DNA from: Macrothele yani
Lineage: Eukaryota; Arthropoda; Arachnida; Araneae; Macrothelidae
Direction of reading: 5' to 3'
Assembly (NCBI GenBank): GCA_039090855.1
Contig: CM077001.1
Location: 120,282,922 to 120,346,921 of the forward strand
Length of the DNA: 64,000 nt
Position numbers and translations under genes: made by a program. Shown piece by piece: positions 11,036 to 23,088 of this stretch. A model generated the notes under the pieces. The model was not told the origin of the DNA, searched no databases, and saw only the letters and a program-made list of their open reading frames with translations. Position 1 is the stretch's first letter, and each line of letters begins with the position of its first letter.

Positions 11036-11519
11036 GTTCACTGTAAACCGCCACACAGGAAAACTGCCACACCGGAAGATTGCCACATAGGAAAACTGCC
11101 ACACGCTTTTCATTAAGGGGCAGGGTACAAATTGCTATTCCTCCGAGGAACACTTTGAATTTGTGGCATTTTTCTGGTGTGGCAGTTTTCCAAGTTTCCG
11201 AATTGTGTGTAGCAGTTTCCCAAGGTGCCTAACGATGGGAAGGAGCTCTTTTGTTTGTCTGAATTTTCATGTTGGTTCATATTTAGGGCAACTGACCACA
11301 GAAGTTCGAGGGGGGGGCGTTTCCTGTCCTATATTGAGAATTGAATTGAGAACTCCTAACAAATTTCGAGAAAACCTTCTATGTAAGCTTTCAGGTGGAA
11401 ATTGCTGTGTTCAGGAAAAGACAATAAGGTGGGATTTTTTAATAACGCTGCACTTTTGTTTAGGCACTAAATATTTACATAACATGTCAAATTTCTAAAA
11501 TTTTTCTTTTACTTAATTA

Positions 11520-12835
11520 ATCCATAGGCCCTATACCTCGGCCTTTTGCCATATTCATAACGTTTACGAAAATAGCTTTGCGCTTTTACTTAGGCCCTAA
11601 ATATTAAAATCATAGGCCACAAGCATAAGCCTTTTTAACAGTTTTTATTCGACCAGTGTCATATTCACAACGTTTACACATCAAATCAAGTTAATAATAT
11701 TGCGCTTTTATTTAGGCACGAAATATTTCTTCACATGCCCTAGGCTTAGGCTTTTTTACCAGTTTTTATTCTACCAGAGCCATATTCACAACGTTTACAC
11801 AGATAATCAAGTTAATAATATTGGACGTTTTCTTAGGCACGAAATATTAATTCATAGGCAATAGGCCTAGGCCTTTTTAATAATTTTTACCTTATCATTG
11901 TCAAATTCACAATGTTTACACAACAAATAAACGTCATAATATTGCGCTTTTACTTTGGCAGGAAATATTAATTCATAGGCCCTAGGCCTAGGCTTTTTAG
12001 ACAGTTTTTATTCTACCAATGCCATATTCACAATATTTATACAGCAAATCAAATTAATAATATTGGGGTTTACTTAGGCACGAAATATTAATTCATAGGC
12101 CCTAGGCCTTTTTAGTAGTTTTTACTTTATCAATGCCATTTCACAACGTTTACACAACAAATAAATGCAATAATATTGCGGTTTTACTTAGGCACGAAAT
12201 ATTAATTTATTGGACCTAGGCCTAGGCTTTGTTAATAGTTTTTACTCTATCAATGCCATATTCACAACGTTCACACACAAAAAATAAATTTAATAATATT
12301 GCTCTTTTACTTAGGCACGGAATACTCGTTCGTGCCCAAGTAAAAGCGTAATATTATTAACTTGATTTGCTGGGTAAACGTTGTGAATATGACATTGATA
12401 GCGCCAAAACTACTAAAAAGGCCTAGGCCTAAGGCCTAAGAATTAATATTTAGTACCTAAGTAAACGCCCAATATTATTAACTTGATTTTCTGTGTAAAC
12501 GTTGTGAATATGGAATTGGTAGAATAAAAACTGGTGAAAGAGCTTAAGCCTATGCCTAGGGCCTGTGAATAAATATTTCGTGCCTAAATAAAAGCGCAAT
12601 ATTATTAACTTGATTTGATGTGTAAACGTTGTGAATATGACACTGGTAGAGTAAAAACTGTTAAAAAGGCCTATCTATGCCTGTGGCCTATGACTTTAAT
12701 ATTTAGTGCCTAAGTAAAAGCACAATGCTACTGACTTGATTTGATACGTAAGCGTTATGAATATAAAGTCGGCGGATTAAAAGCTGTTAAAATGGTAGAG
12801 GTGTAGGGCCTGTGAATTAATTAAGTAAAAGAAAA
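11520..12835. repeat. ~120-bp tandem units of FB1, inverted about 12330
   Basis: Units contain AGGCACGAAATATTAATTCA, CCTAGGCCTAGGCC, a T-rich stretch, CATATTCACAACGTTTACAC and TTAATAATATTGCGCTTTTA. The GTTTACAC motif recurs at spacings of about 113-123 bp. About six units are in one orientation and four in the other. Confidence 0.85.
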
Positions 12836-13326
12836 ATATTACAAATTTGACATGTTATGTAAATATTTACTGCTTAAGTAAAAGTGCAGCGTTATTAAAA
12901 AATCCCACCTTATTGTCCTTACCTGAACACAGCAATTTTCGCCTGGCTTACATAGAACGTTTTCTCGAAATTTGTTTGGAGTTCCCAATTCAATTCTCAA
13001 TACAGGCCAGGAAACGACAATCTTTATATACCCCCACCCCACCCTCGTACTTCTGTGGCCAGTTGCCCTAAGTATGAACCAACATGAAAATTCAGACAAA
13101 CAAAAAAGCTCCTTCCCATCGTTAGGCACCTTGGAAAACTACCACACGTAATTCGGAAAAAAGAACTGCCACACCAGAAAACTGCCACACATTCAAAGTG
13201 TTCCTCGGAGGAATAGCAATTTGTGCCCGGCCCCTTAATGAAATGCGTGTGGCAGTTTTCCTGTGTGGCGGTTTTCCGATGTGTGGCAGTTTTCCTGTGT
13301 GGCAGTCTTCCTGTATGGCGGACTTA

Positions 13327-14637
13327 GGATGTAGGTAAAAACACCCCCAGGAGAAAATACCCCCGGAGAAAAAAATACCCCTGAAATTTGAAAAGCGGAA
13401 AAAATGCCCCCGGAAGAAATACCCCCAGAACAAACGGTTCACTGTAAACTGCCACACAGGAACACTGATGTGTGGCAGTGTTCCGGTGTGGCAATTTACC
13501 GACAACCCTGCCACACATCTTTCAGCAACTTGGCTACAAAAGTTCAAAGGAGGGGGGGGGGGTATAAAGATTGCCGTGTCTGGGCCTACATTGATAACTG
13601 AATTGGGAAACGAATTTCGCGAAAACGTTCCATGTAAGCCAAGCGAGAATTGTACTGTAATTTGAAGAAATAAATTGCCGAGGATTCGAGGTACACTTGG
13701 TGGGGAGGGGGAGGGGGGGGCTCTACCCCGAACTTCCGTAATATTATATTCCGCTGGAGCCTCTCAGTGTATCCAGGAAGTTTCCCTTGAAGTGTCCGCG
13801 AGGTCCATGAGCTGGGGGGGGGGGAGTTTCCCCCAAAATGTTAAAATGCACGTAGAGCTGTAAACATTAGTACCATGTTTTATATAATGATTCTGTACAC
13901 GCCCACGAATTTTCAGGAGGGTGGGGTATCCTCCCCGTTTCTAAGAGCTATTCAGGGGTAACATCGAGGTTTCCCAGCAGTTTGTGTTTTTGATGGGACA
14001 GCATGAAGCATAGAAATTGCGAGAAAATCCCTTACCTTGAACACTTGTCTGCGCTCTTAGAAACTTGCACCCCACCCTCCTGAATCATTTTGTAAAGCAT
14101 GGTTCTGATGTTTACAGCTCTACGGCCATTTCAACATTCTGGGACCCCCCCCCCCCAAAGCTCACGGGCCTCGCGGGCGCTTCAAGGGGAACAACCTGGA
14201 TACACTGACAGACTCCAGCGGCCCAGAATCTAATACTACGGAAGTTGGGGGTTGAGGCCCCCCTCCCGTGTACCTCGGATCCTCGGCAATTTATTTCTTC
14301 AAATTAAAGTACAATTCTCGCTTGGCTTACATGGAACGTTTTCGCGAAATTCGTTTCCCAATTCAGTTATCAATGTATGCCCAGAAACGGCAATCTTTAT
14401 AGCCCCCCCCCCCCCTTTGAACTTTTGTGGCTAAGTTGCTGAAAGATGTGTGGCAGGGTTGCCGGTAAATTGCCACACCGGAACACTGCCACACATCAGT
14501 GTTCCTGTGTGGCAGTTTACAGTGAACCGTTTGTTCTGGGGGTATTTCTTCCGGGGGCATTTTTTCCGCTTTTCAGTTTTCGGGGGTATTTTTTTCCCTG
14601 GGGTATTTTTTTTCCGGGAATATTTTTACCGTTTACC
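13327..14637. mobile_element. Foldback element FB2 (GGTAAAAATACCCC-ended subfamily)
   Basis: A 1.3-kb inverted structure centred near 13990. The left end reads GGATGTAGGTAAAAACACC and the right end is GGTATTTTTACCGTTTACC. Outer blocks of GGGGGTATTTT motifs surround a GGTTCACTGTAAAC...GTTTACAGTGAACC core with the same GTGTGGCAG, ATAAATTGCCGAGGAT and G-run segments on both sides. It lies in the terminal GGCGG..CCGCC hairpin of FB1. A clean 9-bp duplication could not be seen, so the left edge is uncertain by a few bases. Confidence 0.7.
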
Positions 14638-14650
14638 TCTTCCGCCAACC

Positions 14651-14715
14651 AATTTTTCAAATCAGACAAATAGTCGCGATGATTGATGTCCACAGACATA
14701 CGGGCGGACATAATG
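14651..14715 (+). repeat. Right half of the old repeat split by FB1
   Basis: AATTTTTCAAATCAGAC followed by AATAGT and TGTCCACAG aligns with 4411-4460. This shows that 10850-11035 and 14651-14715 were once contiguous. Confidence 0.75.
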
Positions 14716-15750
14716 TATAGATGAGCAAGGATCCGAGCTATGGCAAAAAAGCCCAGAACGGATCCGGGCCCGACCCGGACACGGGCGAGCTCATATATCA
14801 AATCTTTGCCTAACACCCTAACAGTAAGGGCCGGGGCTCAAGTTAATTTTCTCTATAACTTTTTAACTAATTTTATTTAACGCTGCTAACCGAATTAACT
14901 AAAGCAATGGAAAACGCACAACTGAATGATTAGGCTATATTTCTCTTTTGTTCTTTTCCCAAAATTTTTAATTATCCACAAACCTTGGAAGAAACTATGG
15001 GTGAGTAAATTACTGACTAAATTAAAGAACTAATAATTCTTCCTCTCTTTCTAATTTTTTGATAATAATACTCCCTCTCTCTCTCTCTCTCTCTCTTTCT
15101 ACCTCTCTAATAATTATTTCTCTCCCTCTCCCTCTCTAATCTCTCTCCCTCTCTCTCCCTAATAATTATTTCTCTCCCTCTCCCTCTCTAATCTATCTCT
15201 CTCTTGATGATAATTCTCTTTCTCTCTTTTGATAATAATTCTCTCTTTCTCTCTCCTTTTTGATAAATCTCTCTCTTTAATAATTCTCTCTTTCTCTCTC
15301 TCTCTTTTTTGATAAATCTCTCTCTTTCTCTCTCTCCTTTTTGATAAATCTCTCTCTTTCTCTCTCTCTCCTTTTTGATAAATCTCTCTCTTTCTCTCTC
15401 TCCTTTTTGATAAATCTCTCTCTTTCTCTCTCTCCTTTTTGATAAATCTCTCTTCTCTCTCTCCTTTTTGATAAATCTCTCTCTTTCTCTCTCCTTTTTG
15501 ATAAATCTATCTCTCCTTTTTGATAAATCTTTCTCTTTCCTTTTTGGTAAATTATCTCTCTAACTCTCTTTTTCCTTTTGATAATAATTATCTCTCTCTT
15601 GAAAAAAGTGTCTCTCTCTCTCTCCTTTTTGATAATTCTCTCTCTCTCTCTCTCTCATTTGATAATAATTATCTTTCTCCCTCTCTCTCTCTCTCTCTCA
15701 TTTGATAATAATTATCTTTCTCCCTCTCTCTCTCTCTCTCATTTGATAAT

Positions 15751-15793
<43 letters not shown>

Positions 15794-16247
15794 ATAATAA
15801 TTCTTCCTCTCGCTCTCTCTCTCTCTCTCTCACTTGACAATAATTCTCATTTTCTCTCTCTCTGATAATAATTATCTCTCTCACTCTGTCTCTCACTGTT
15901 TCTCTCTCTCTGATAATAATTATCTCTCTCACTCTCTCTCTCTCACTGTTTCTCTGTCTCTCTCTCACTTTCTCTCTCTCTCTCACTCTTTCTCTGTGTC
16001 TCTCTCTTTGACAATAATTTCTCTCTATCTCTGATTTGATAATAATTCTCTCTTTCTCTCTCTTTAATTGAAAACATGTGTAGAAGTAAAACAATATGTT
16101 TCATTTTTTCCCCATTTACATATGAAAAATTTGCACAAATGTTGAAACCCGGTCCGGGCGTGGGCCAGTCATGAATAATGTTATAACGGGCCCGGGCCTG
16201 ACCCGGGCTGAACCCGGGCTTTAAAAAGGAACCCGTGCTCATTTCTA
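14716..16247. mobile_element. hAT-type element carrying a 1-kb TC-rich array (1532 bp)
   Basis: The termini TATAGATGAGC and (inverted) TAGAAATGAGC match at 9 of 11 positions. ACATAATG (14708-14715) and GCATAATG (16248-16255) are the 8-bp target duplication. GC-rich subterminal blocks (CCGGGCCCGACCCGG near 14765, GGGCCCGGGCCTGACCCGGG near 16188) are characteristic of the group. There is no transposase. A stretch at 14983-15040 recurs outside the element at 17298-17345. Confidence 0.82.
15040..16065. repeat. (TC)n array with periodic TTGATAAAT / GATAATAATT blocks
   Basis: Runs of CTCTCT are punctuated at 30-45-bp intervals first by CTTTTTGATAAAT and later by TTTGATAATAATT. It is a compound minisatellite. 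Long Arg/Glu-rich frames on the minus strand across it are low-complexity artefacts. Confidence 0.95.
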
Positions 16248-16599
16248 GCATAATGATACTATCAGCAGCTGTTCGTTTGTTTTTTATTTGGAAAGCTGTA
16301 CTATGAAAGTCAGGCATCCCATGCCCTCCGGCTTTCTGGCGGAGTAAACAAAACTGTAGTTGTTACTAATGACTGCCTTATCTTACTGAATAATTAACAA
16401 CAGGAAATATTGAAAATAAATTAAGATGTCGCAAGTTTTCTGCCAAAGCAGTTCCTAAAATATTTAAATAGTTGACAAAAAAGTTTCGGCGCTCTCCTTC
16501 TCTGGATCTCCTGTGCAACGAATAGACTACTTTCCCTTTTTTTTTTTATTTCCGTCTAGGAAAACAGAAATCTTACAAGTCCCCTCACAGCCGAGTCGA

Positions 16600-17090
16600 A
16601 AATTACTGTTTCGGTATTCCCTCAACAGATGGCGCTAGCGTATGAGAATTCCGCTTTTTCACACACTGTCTGTGGCAGACGATGGGCGACGGCGCGTGAT
16701 GTTGTATGAAAGGGCACGTGTGTGACGTGCCTGCCCTGCTCGTGCATCGGATTGCAGAAGCCACGTGCTGAGCAGCGGGCCGCCGGAGCGTGGGAAATGC
16801 CATGGCACCAGGTCTCCCATGGCCCCGCATTCATTCTTTCCCTCCTACCTCTAGCGAGAACTCCTCTTTATCGGAATGGGGAATGCGGAGGAGGGAGCAG
16901 AGAAGTTCCTTGTTGGTGTCACACGCAGAGCAGGTGGATTACGAACAGCACTACTTGGTGGAAGCACCCGCTCGCTCTTGACGACCGCTCATAAGCCACT
17001 CGCTCACGTACGCACTCCCAATGTCTGCGTGCGTTCTGTTTCGCCCTGCTCTCATTCCGCTGCTGGGGAAAAAAAAAAAAAAAAAAAAAA
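16600..17090 (+). other. GC-rich segment ending in a 22-nt poly(A), unrecognised
   Basis: Locally GC-rich and CpG-containing (CAGATGGCGCT at 16626, CACGTG motifs at 16714 and 16763). It is followed by an A22 run at 17069-17090. The poly(A) suggests a retroposed transcript, but no conserved protein frame or target duplication was found. Short frames here do not resemble any family known to me. Confidence 0.35.
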
Positions 17091-20000
17091 GATTAAATAA
17101 ATAAATGTGCACTAAAAAGAAATATTACATTCAGGTTTCATTTTACCATCAGAAGTTCATTACCATAAAAAAGGATTAGGCAGTGGCTGTAAGATTCCTG
17201 AAAGCAATAATTTGTTCTTCGGAACAAAGCCGTTTTCATTGTTTTTTCTTTGGCTTATATTAAAATTACACTTTTTCATAAAAGATTTTTCCGCAAACCT
17301 TGGAAGAAACTGTGGGTGAATAAATTACTAACTAAATTAAAGAACTGAAGAGCAGGACAACAGCCTAAGGCGAGGACATTAAAAAAAACCGGTACTCAAT
17401 AAAGGTCCATTATTCAGAAAATTGAGTGGCTGAATCTTTGTACGATTTATTACTACAAATTAATTCTACGTAGCAAAACAAAATGCCTCGAAAGATTCGC
17501 GTTGGTAATTACGCAAATATTATTTTCGGTGATCCACAGAATAGTTTACAGACAGCAACACTTCATATTTAAAACGATCCACTATGTGGTTTTCAGTAAA
17601 GTATTGATATCATATAGGGGGGGTGACGAGAGCTGAACTCACAGCTCCGACCTATTGCGATCTCTCAAACTTTTTTTTTATTTTTTTACAAGTGCTATAC
17701 AGCCGTGATGAGGCGTGACCTTTTGGACTGCGTTATCAGAAACTATCATCGTGTTAATTTATTTGTTTCTGTTTTATTATTAAAGATGAAAGGTTCTTTC
17801 GTCTGCAGGATTTTTATTTTATATTACTTCTTTCCCAAGTGTTTTTTTTTTTTTTTTCTGGGGGTATTTGCTGGCACAAATCTCTGTATTTTAATTTTCG
17901 AGAACTTCGTCTGCCTCTAGAAATGTTTAAAACATAACCACGCTTTCTTGACACCAAGAATTTGGAAGTGGATAGGGAAAACACTATTATTATTATTTTT
18001 TATTATTATTATTCAAACTGAATCAGATCATCTACAGAATTGCTCTGTCCGAGAAATATTTCATGACGTCGTTTCAAGATTCTGAAACTGTCGTGCACAT
18101 CATCTTTTAATTGAATCGTTCAAGTCGTGAACATCATCTTTAATCCAATCGGTTGTTTCTGGAGAAAACAGAAGTATAATGAATAAACTTCTCCTCCTGG
18201 ACGTGTAGTGCAGGAAAACTTACGTTAAGTCACGTTAGGGTTATTGAAAGGTTACTTGGCGTAGCTAAAGTGCGCTTAATCTTCAAAGTGCTAGAGTTTG
18301 TTTAGGTAAGACACTCACGTGCAATAAATTCCAAGAATATGGAATTATTCTTACTCAGCGTTCCTCATTATCTTGAATATCAGTAATATAAGTTCGGTTT
18401 TAGTACATTAGTACCTTGAAGGCTCCTTATTAGAGCGGTAAACACAATATCCCCTGAACTTAACGTAAACACTCAATGAAATAGACTTAACGGCCAGACA
18501 GAGGTCTGACAATAAAATGAACTTTATTGGGGAGCTCCTGGTATTACTCAAATACACACTCCAAAATAACACAACTACTGTTAGACCGAACTTTCGTACT
18601 ATCGTAGAATCGCATAACAATAATTAGGAAGAACCTATCACATATAAAACGAAGCTCCTTGGTATACTTGAGCGACTGCATACCCCCACGTCATGACTTA
18701 CACTCGTTGCCACATATAATTCAGCGGGAGAAAAAACATCTCGTAAAGTGAGAAGATAATTTGCATAGGAAAATAAAATAACAAGAGTTAGTAAAATAAA
18801 AAAAAAACTGAATCTAGAGTATACGTTACATCATACGCGGCCAACAGAAAAAAAAACTGTTCGTTTTTTTCCTCAGTCACACACTCACGAATATCGGAAT
18901 ATCGAGAATTGTGAAAGGTAATTATTTGATAGTTTTTGCAGTGTTTTTAGCTAGCCTTTCTTAATTATTTCCTTTTTTTTTTTTTTTTCATCATTAAAAC
19001 GGTAAGTTCTGCGGACTAGTAATCACATTTGCTCATGCTATTAATATTCGAAGCATCCGAAGTAGATAAGGCACTGCCATTTATTCTGGTTGTTCGAAGC
19101 ACAGATTTTTTATTAAAATAAATAATATATATATATATATTACTTATTTTATATTAACCATTTAAGAACTAGCGTGTATCCAAATGCAGCTGTGGTGACA
19201 GCGAAGGTGTGCCCTATGGATTATATCGACTCAGAACTCCTGCTGTCTTTTCGGATTCGCGCCCAAGCGCTCTCTATAGAACTCGCAGTGTTTCGTAACC
19301 ACTATCCGAAATGGCAAAGCTTGAACTTGCCCCTTGCCAAAGGTTTACTATCTATTCCATCACGAAGCAGACCAGCACGAAATATCTTTCGACGGTCAAT
19401 ACAGAATAAACGACTTCATGCTTAATTTGCACTACAAAACAGTTTCCTTATTTGAATAAATTGTTTCTTTTTATTTAATGTTTTCATAAGTAGCACTGGG
19501 TACTTGCACGCTTCGCTCCTGGAGTACAGTAAAGCATCAGAATGACGTAAATCGTATATACGTTTGCAAATAGAAATATCTCTACCGGAAAACTGAAGTG
19601 AGGTAGTAAAAAATTCATGCAAAGTTAATGGAAAAAATATCATCCGAAACAAAACAAAAAAATAAAAAAAGCGTTTGGACTTTCAGCAAAGGAGGTACCA
19701 TGTGGAAAAACTGTACTTCATTAAAAGCAAGAAATATGCATAAATCCTTGTCATAGTTTCTGGTATTTTAAGCAGATTGCTGCATGTATTTTCTCCTAAC
19801 GCCAAGGCGCAAAGCATTTGCAGCAAAGTAAATGATATTGAAATCGTTCATGGGAATGTTTTTACAACTTCGTATATAGTCTGATATTTGGAAAGTGTCA
19901 TCAGCTGTGTTTTTGAACAAACACTCACTTAGCACTTAAAACATTTACTTCTCTTTTTCTTTCTTGATCTCTGCAAACCGGGTATAGTAACGAATGTACT

Positions 20001-20732
20001 GCGCTAATGCTTTTAATTATTATGCAAAGTGTTTTTAATTATTATGGATAGCATTTTTCTTGGTCACTCGAAGGGAATGCTCGTTTTTATTCATTTTGTA
20101 TAAATGTTAACGGGTACGTTTTATGAAGGAATACAACTGTTACGGGGTTCGATGTTTGCCTTATAGCAACACCTTGCGGATACTGCAAAAGAATACCACT
20201 TTACGAAGAGTATCAATATTATTTGCAATGTTGAACTACTCCTTTATTAATATTTGATTAGCTTATTTTGTATCACCAGAAGTTATATTAGCTACTGAAT
20301 TATTTGTACATTTTACATTTCTACTTGTTATTCATACGTTATACCTAATTTCTCTTTGATTCATTTACTTATTACTTCCTCGTGCTTACTGGTTCCGAGG
20401 GAGGTCATTCTCTTCACCCTACTTTCTCCCCGCTGTCTCCGAATCATCTCTCTTCTCCAAGCATCATTCCCTAAGTTCTGACCTCTTCAGACTACTTTGC
20501 TTGACCTTTTGTGCCTGTCTCCTGACTCCCAGAGCAGAAGCGACCGACCCCTCCGACGCAATAAAAAAATCACATCAATCCCGAATATGCCGGCAGAAGA
20601 CAATGCCAATAAAAAACGATTAAGCACTCCAAGTTTTCTAAAACGACCTTCCATACAAAAGAAAGAAAAAATGTTACATCCGCGTAACATAAGGTTTGTA
20701 TTCTGCAAGTTAACACGAACCACGTAACACTA
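17091..20732. other. No gene seen; AT-rich DNA with microsatellites
   Basis: Holds a copy of the 14983-15040 hAT-interior segment at 17298-17345, an (ATT)n tract at 17983-18012, a T run at 18974-18988 and a (TA)n tract near 19124-19140. The region 19165-19430 is less AT-rich and has an 83-codon frame (19174-19425 +) with no recognisable domain. Confidence 0.5.
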
Positions 20733-21159
20733 TAATAATAAAATTACTGTGTCTGTCTGTCTGCTGTCGCCTACGGAGCAGAAACTACTGAGCGCAGAAA
20801 TTTAAAAATTTTGTAGAAACCTACCGAGATAAATGAGTGTATACTGTATACACCTTGGAGGCCAACCCAATTTGTTTGAAATTCAAATTTTAAAATGTTA
20901 TATTGATATTTAAAGCTTTAACCATCGTTGAAATTTGATTTTCTTCTGACCATCCGTAACTATTTATTATTTTCACCTTTCGAAAACCATTGTATGTTGG
21001 ATTCCCAGAAAGCTTAATCTAATTGAGAAGCAGTATAGGGTTCCGTCTTCCGGGGAGAATTTAAAATTGTGATGTAGATTCAGAATCTTTTCTCGCCAAA
21101 ATAATTTCGCAAATTCATCTCTGGAGTCCTCACAACAAACAAGAAGGAAACCTGAATTC

Positions 21160-21790
21160 GTCTCTGGGAGACATGGATTCATTTCTGTCGGAATCGCAAA
21201 GAGGAAGCCACGTTTCAAAAAAGTATTGAACTTGGGTTCATCTCTGTCTGGATCGCAGAGATGAACGTTTCAGCGAAGTATAAAACCTGGATTTATTTCG
21301 GCCGTGATCACAGAGCCGAATCCTTCGAGAAATGTGTATTCATATCCGTCTGGATCCAAAAGATTAATCCATGTTTCCAACCGGTGTGAAAATTGGATTT
21401 ATCCCCTGGAAACACGGATTCATCTCTGTCGGGACCCCAGAGATGAATCCACGTTTCAAAGAAGCATGATAACTGGATTCATCTTCGGAGATCATGGGTT
21501 CATATCTGTCGTGATCATGGCAAAGAGATGAATATATCTTTCAAACAAACATGAAACATGGAATCATCTGTAGAAAACGTGGATACATCTCTGTCCGTCT
21601 CTGAGAGATGAAATAGCGTTTCAAACAAGTAGGAAACGAAGAATCATAATTGGAAAATGTAGATTTATCTCTGTCCGAAACCCAGAGGAGAATCCAGGTT
21701 TCAAACTAGGGCGAAAACTGGATTCATCTCCGGAAAACGTGAATTTATCTTCGTCGGGATAGAATGAAAGATGGATTCATCACTGGTATC
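21160..21790. repeat. Degenerate ~85-bp minisatellite whose units contain a hairpin
   Basis: About seven diverged units of the form GGATTCATCTCTG, loop, CAGAGATGAATCC, then ACGTTTCAAA, AAGCATGAAAACTGG. In the best-preserved unit, 21416-21428 and 21438-21450 are a perfect 13-bp inverted repeat with a 9-nt loop. Confidence 0.8.
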
Positions 21791-21987
21791 TCGAAACCAA
21801 GCAAACATCCATGCAGTGAAAACATATTGGTTCCCAAATAAAATTTGAAATACAACTATCGGATGAGAAGATTATGATTTCCGTGTTTTGGAAGACTAGA
21901 AAACAGAGAACAGGAATCAACATACTTCAATTTCGCCGGCTCTAAGGAATGCGATGAAGAACAAAAGGCCGGGAAACTGACAGTGAC

Positions 21988-23088
21988 GGATGTAGGTAAA
22001 AATACCACCGGAGAAAATACCCCTGAAAACTGAAAAGTGGTGAAATTATGCCCGGAGGAAATACCCCCAGAACAAACGGTTCACGGTAAACAGCCACACA
22101 AGAATACTGATGTGTAGCAGTGTTCCGGTGTGGCAATTTACCGGCAACCCTGCCACACATATTTCAGTAACTTGAAAAATTGCCACACAGGAAAATTGCC
22201 ACATGTTTTTCATTAAGGGGCCAGGCACAACTTGCTGATCCTCTGAAGAACACTTTGAATGTGTGACAATTTTTCCAGTGGAGCAGTTTTCCAAATTTCC
22301 GAATTATGTGTGGCAGTTTTCTAAGGTGCCTAACAAGGGGAAGAAACTTTTTGTTTGTCTGAATTTTCATGCCGGTTCATACGAGTTTAGGGTAACTGGC
22401 CACAAAAGTTCAAGGGGAGGGGGGAGGGTTATAAAGATTGCCGTTTCTGGCCCTATATTGAGAACTGAATTGGGAACTCCAAACGAATTTCGAGAAAACG
22501 TTCCATGTAAGCCAAGCGAGAATTGTACTTTAATTTAAAGAAATAAATTGCCGAGGATCCGAGGTACACTTCGTTTGGTGGGGGCTCTACCCCCAAATTC
22601 CGTAATATTATATTCTGGGCCGCTGGAGTCTTTCAGTGTATCCAGGATGTTCCCCTTGAAGTGTCCGCGAAGTCTGTGAACTTTGGGGGGGGGGGCTCTC
22701 CCCTAAATTGTTAAAATGGATGTATAGCTGTAAACATTAGAAACATGCTTTATTCTGTACACGCACACGAATTTTCAGGAGGGTGGGGTGAATCCCACCC
22801 CTACCCAGGTGAATTCCCCTCACATCTACACCTTGCTGAAAGATGTGTGGCAGGGTTGCTGGTAAATTGCCACATCGGAATACTGCCACACATCAGTGTT
22901 CCTGTGTGGCAGTTTACAGTGAACCGTTTGTTCTGGGGTATTTTTACCGCTTTTTAGTTTTCAGGGGTATTTTCTCTGGGGGTATTTTTACCGCTTTTTT
23001 AGTTTCCGGGGGTATTTTCTGTGGGGGTATTTTTACCGCTTTTTAGTTTTCAGGGGTATTTTCTCTGGGGGTATTTTTACCGTTTACC
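21988..23088. mobile_element. Foldback element FB3, FB2-like (1101 bp)
   Basis: Starts GGATGTAGGTAAAAATACC and ends GGTATTTTTACCGTTTACC. GACAGTGAC (21979-21987) and GACAGGGAT (23089-23097) agree at 7 of 9 positions. The left arm is long (GTGTGGCAG blocks, G run at 22410-22426, ATAAATTGCCGAGGATCCGAGG). The right arm is shortened but has three ~57-bp repeats of GGGGTATTTTTACCGCTTTT (22935-23088). No coding sequence. Confidence 0.75.

Larger units (their letters stand above)
11036..14650. mobile_element. Foldback element FB1 with 1-kb inverted arms, interrupted by FB2
   Basis: The left arm (11036 to about 12330) and right arm (about 12330 to 13326) are inverted copies. Each holds a terminal GTGTGGCAGTTTTCC-type block, a conserved segment (ATTAAGGGGC, GAGGAACACTTTGAA, CTAACGATGGGAAGGAGC, a G run), and tandem ~120-bp units. 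The right terminus CTTCCGCCAACC (14639-14650) is separated by inserted FB2. Flanking AATTCTTCT (11027-11035) and AATTTTTCA (14651-14659) agree at 7 of 9 positions. The intact relative of this target at 4411-4419 reads AATTTTTCA. No transposase is present. Long modular inverted arms and 9-bp duplications recall Drosophila Foldback and Mutator-like elements. Confidence 0.8.

Noticed and set aside
13122..13547. 141-codon minus-strand frame in the FB1/FB2 junction
   Set aside because: It crosses two different mobile elements and consists of translated foldback repeats.
15669..16094. 141-codon Arg/Glu-rich frame on the minus strand
   Set aside because: It is a translation of the (TC)n array; composition alone explains the length.
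16603..17100. Overlapping 60-90-codon frames in the GC-rich segment
   Set aside because: Frames on both strands overlap, none dominates, no domain is visible and no splice-site pattern joins them. GC-rich DNA has few stops.
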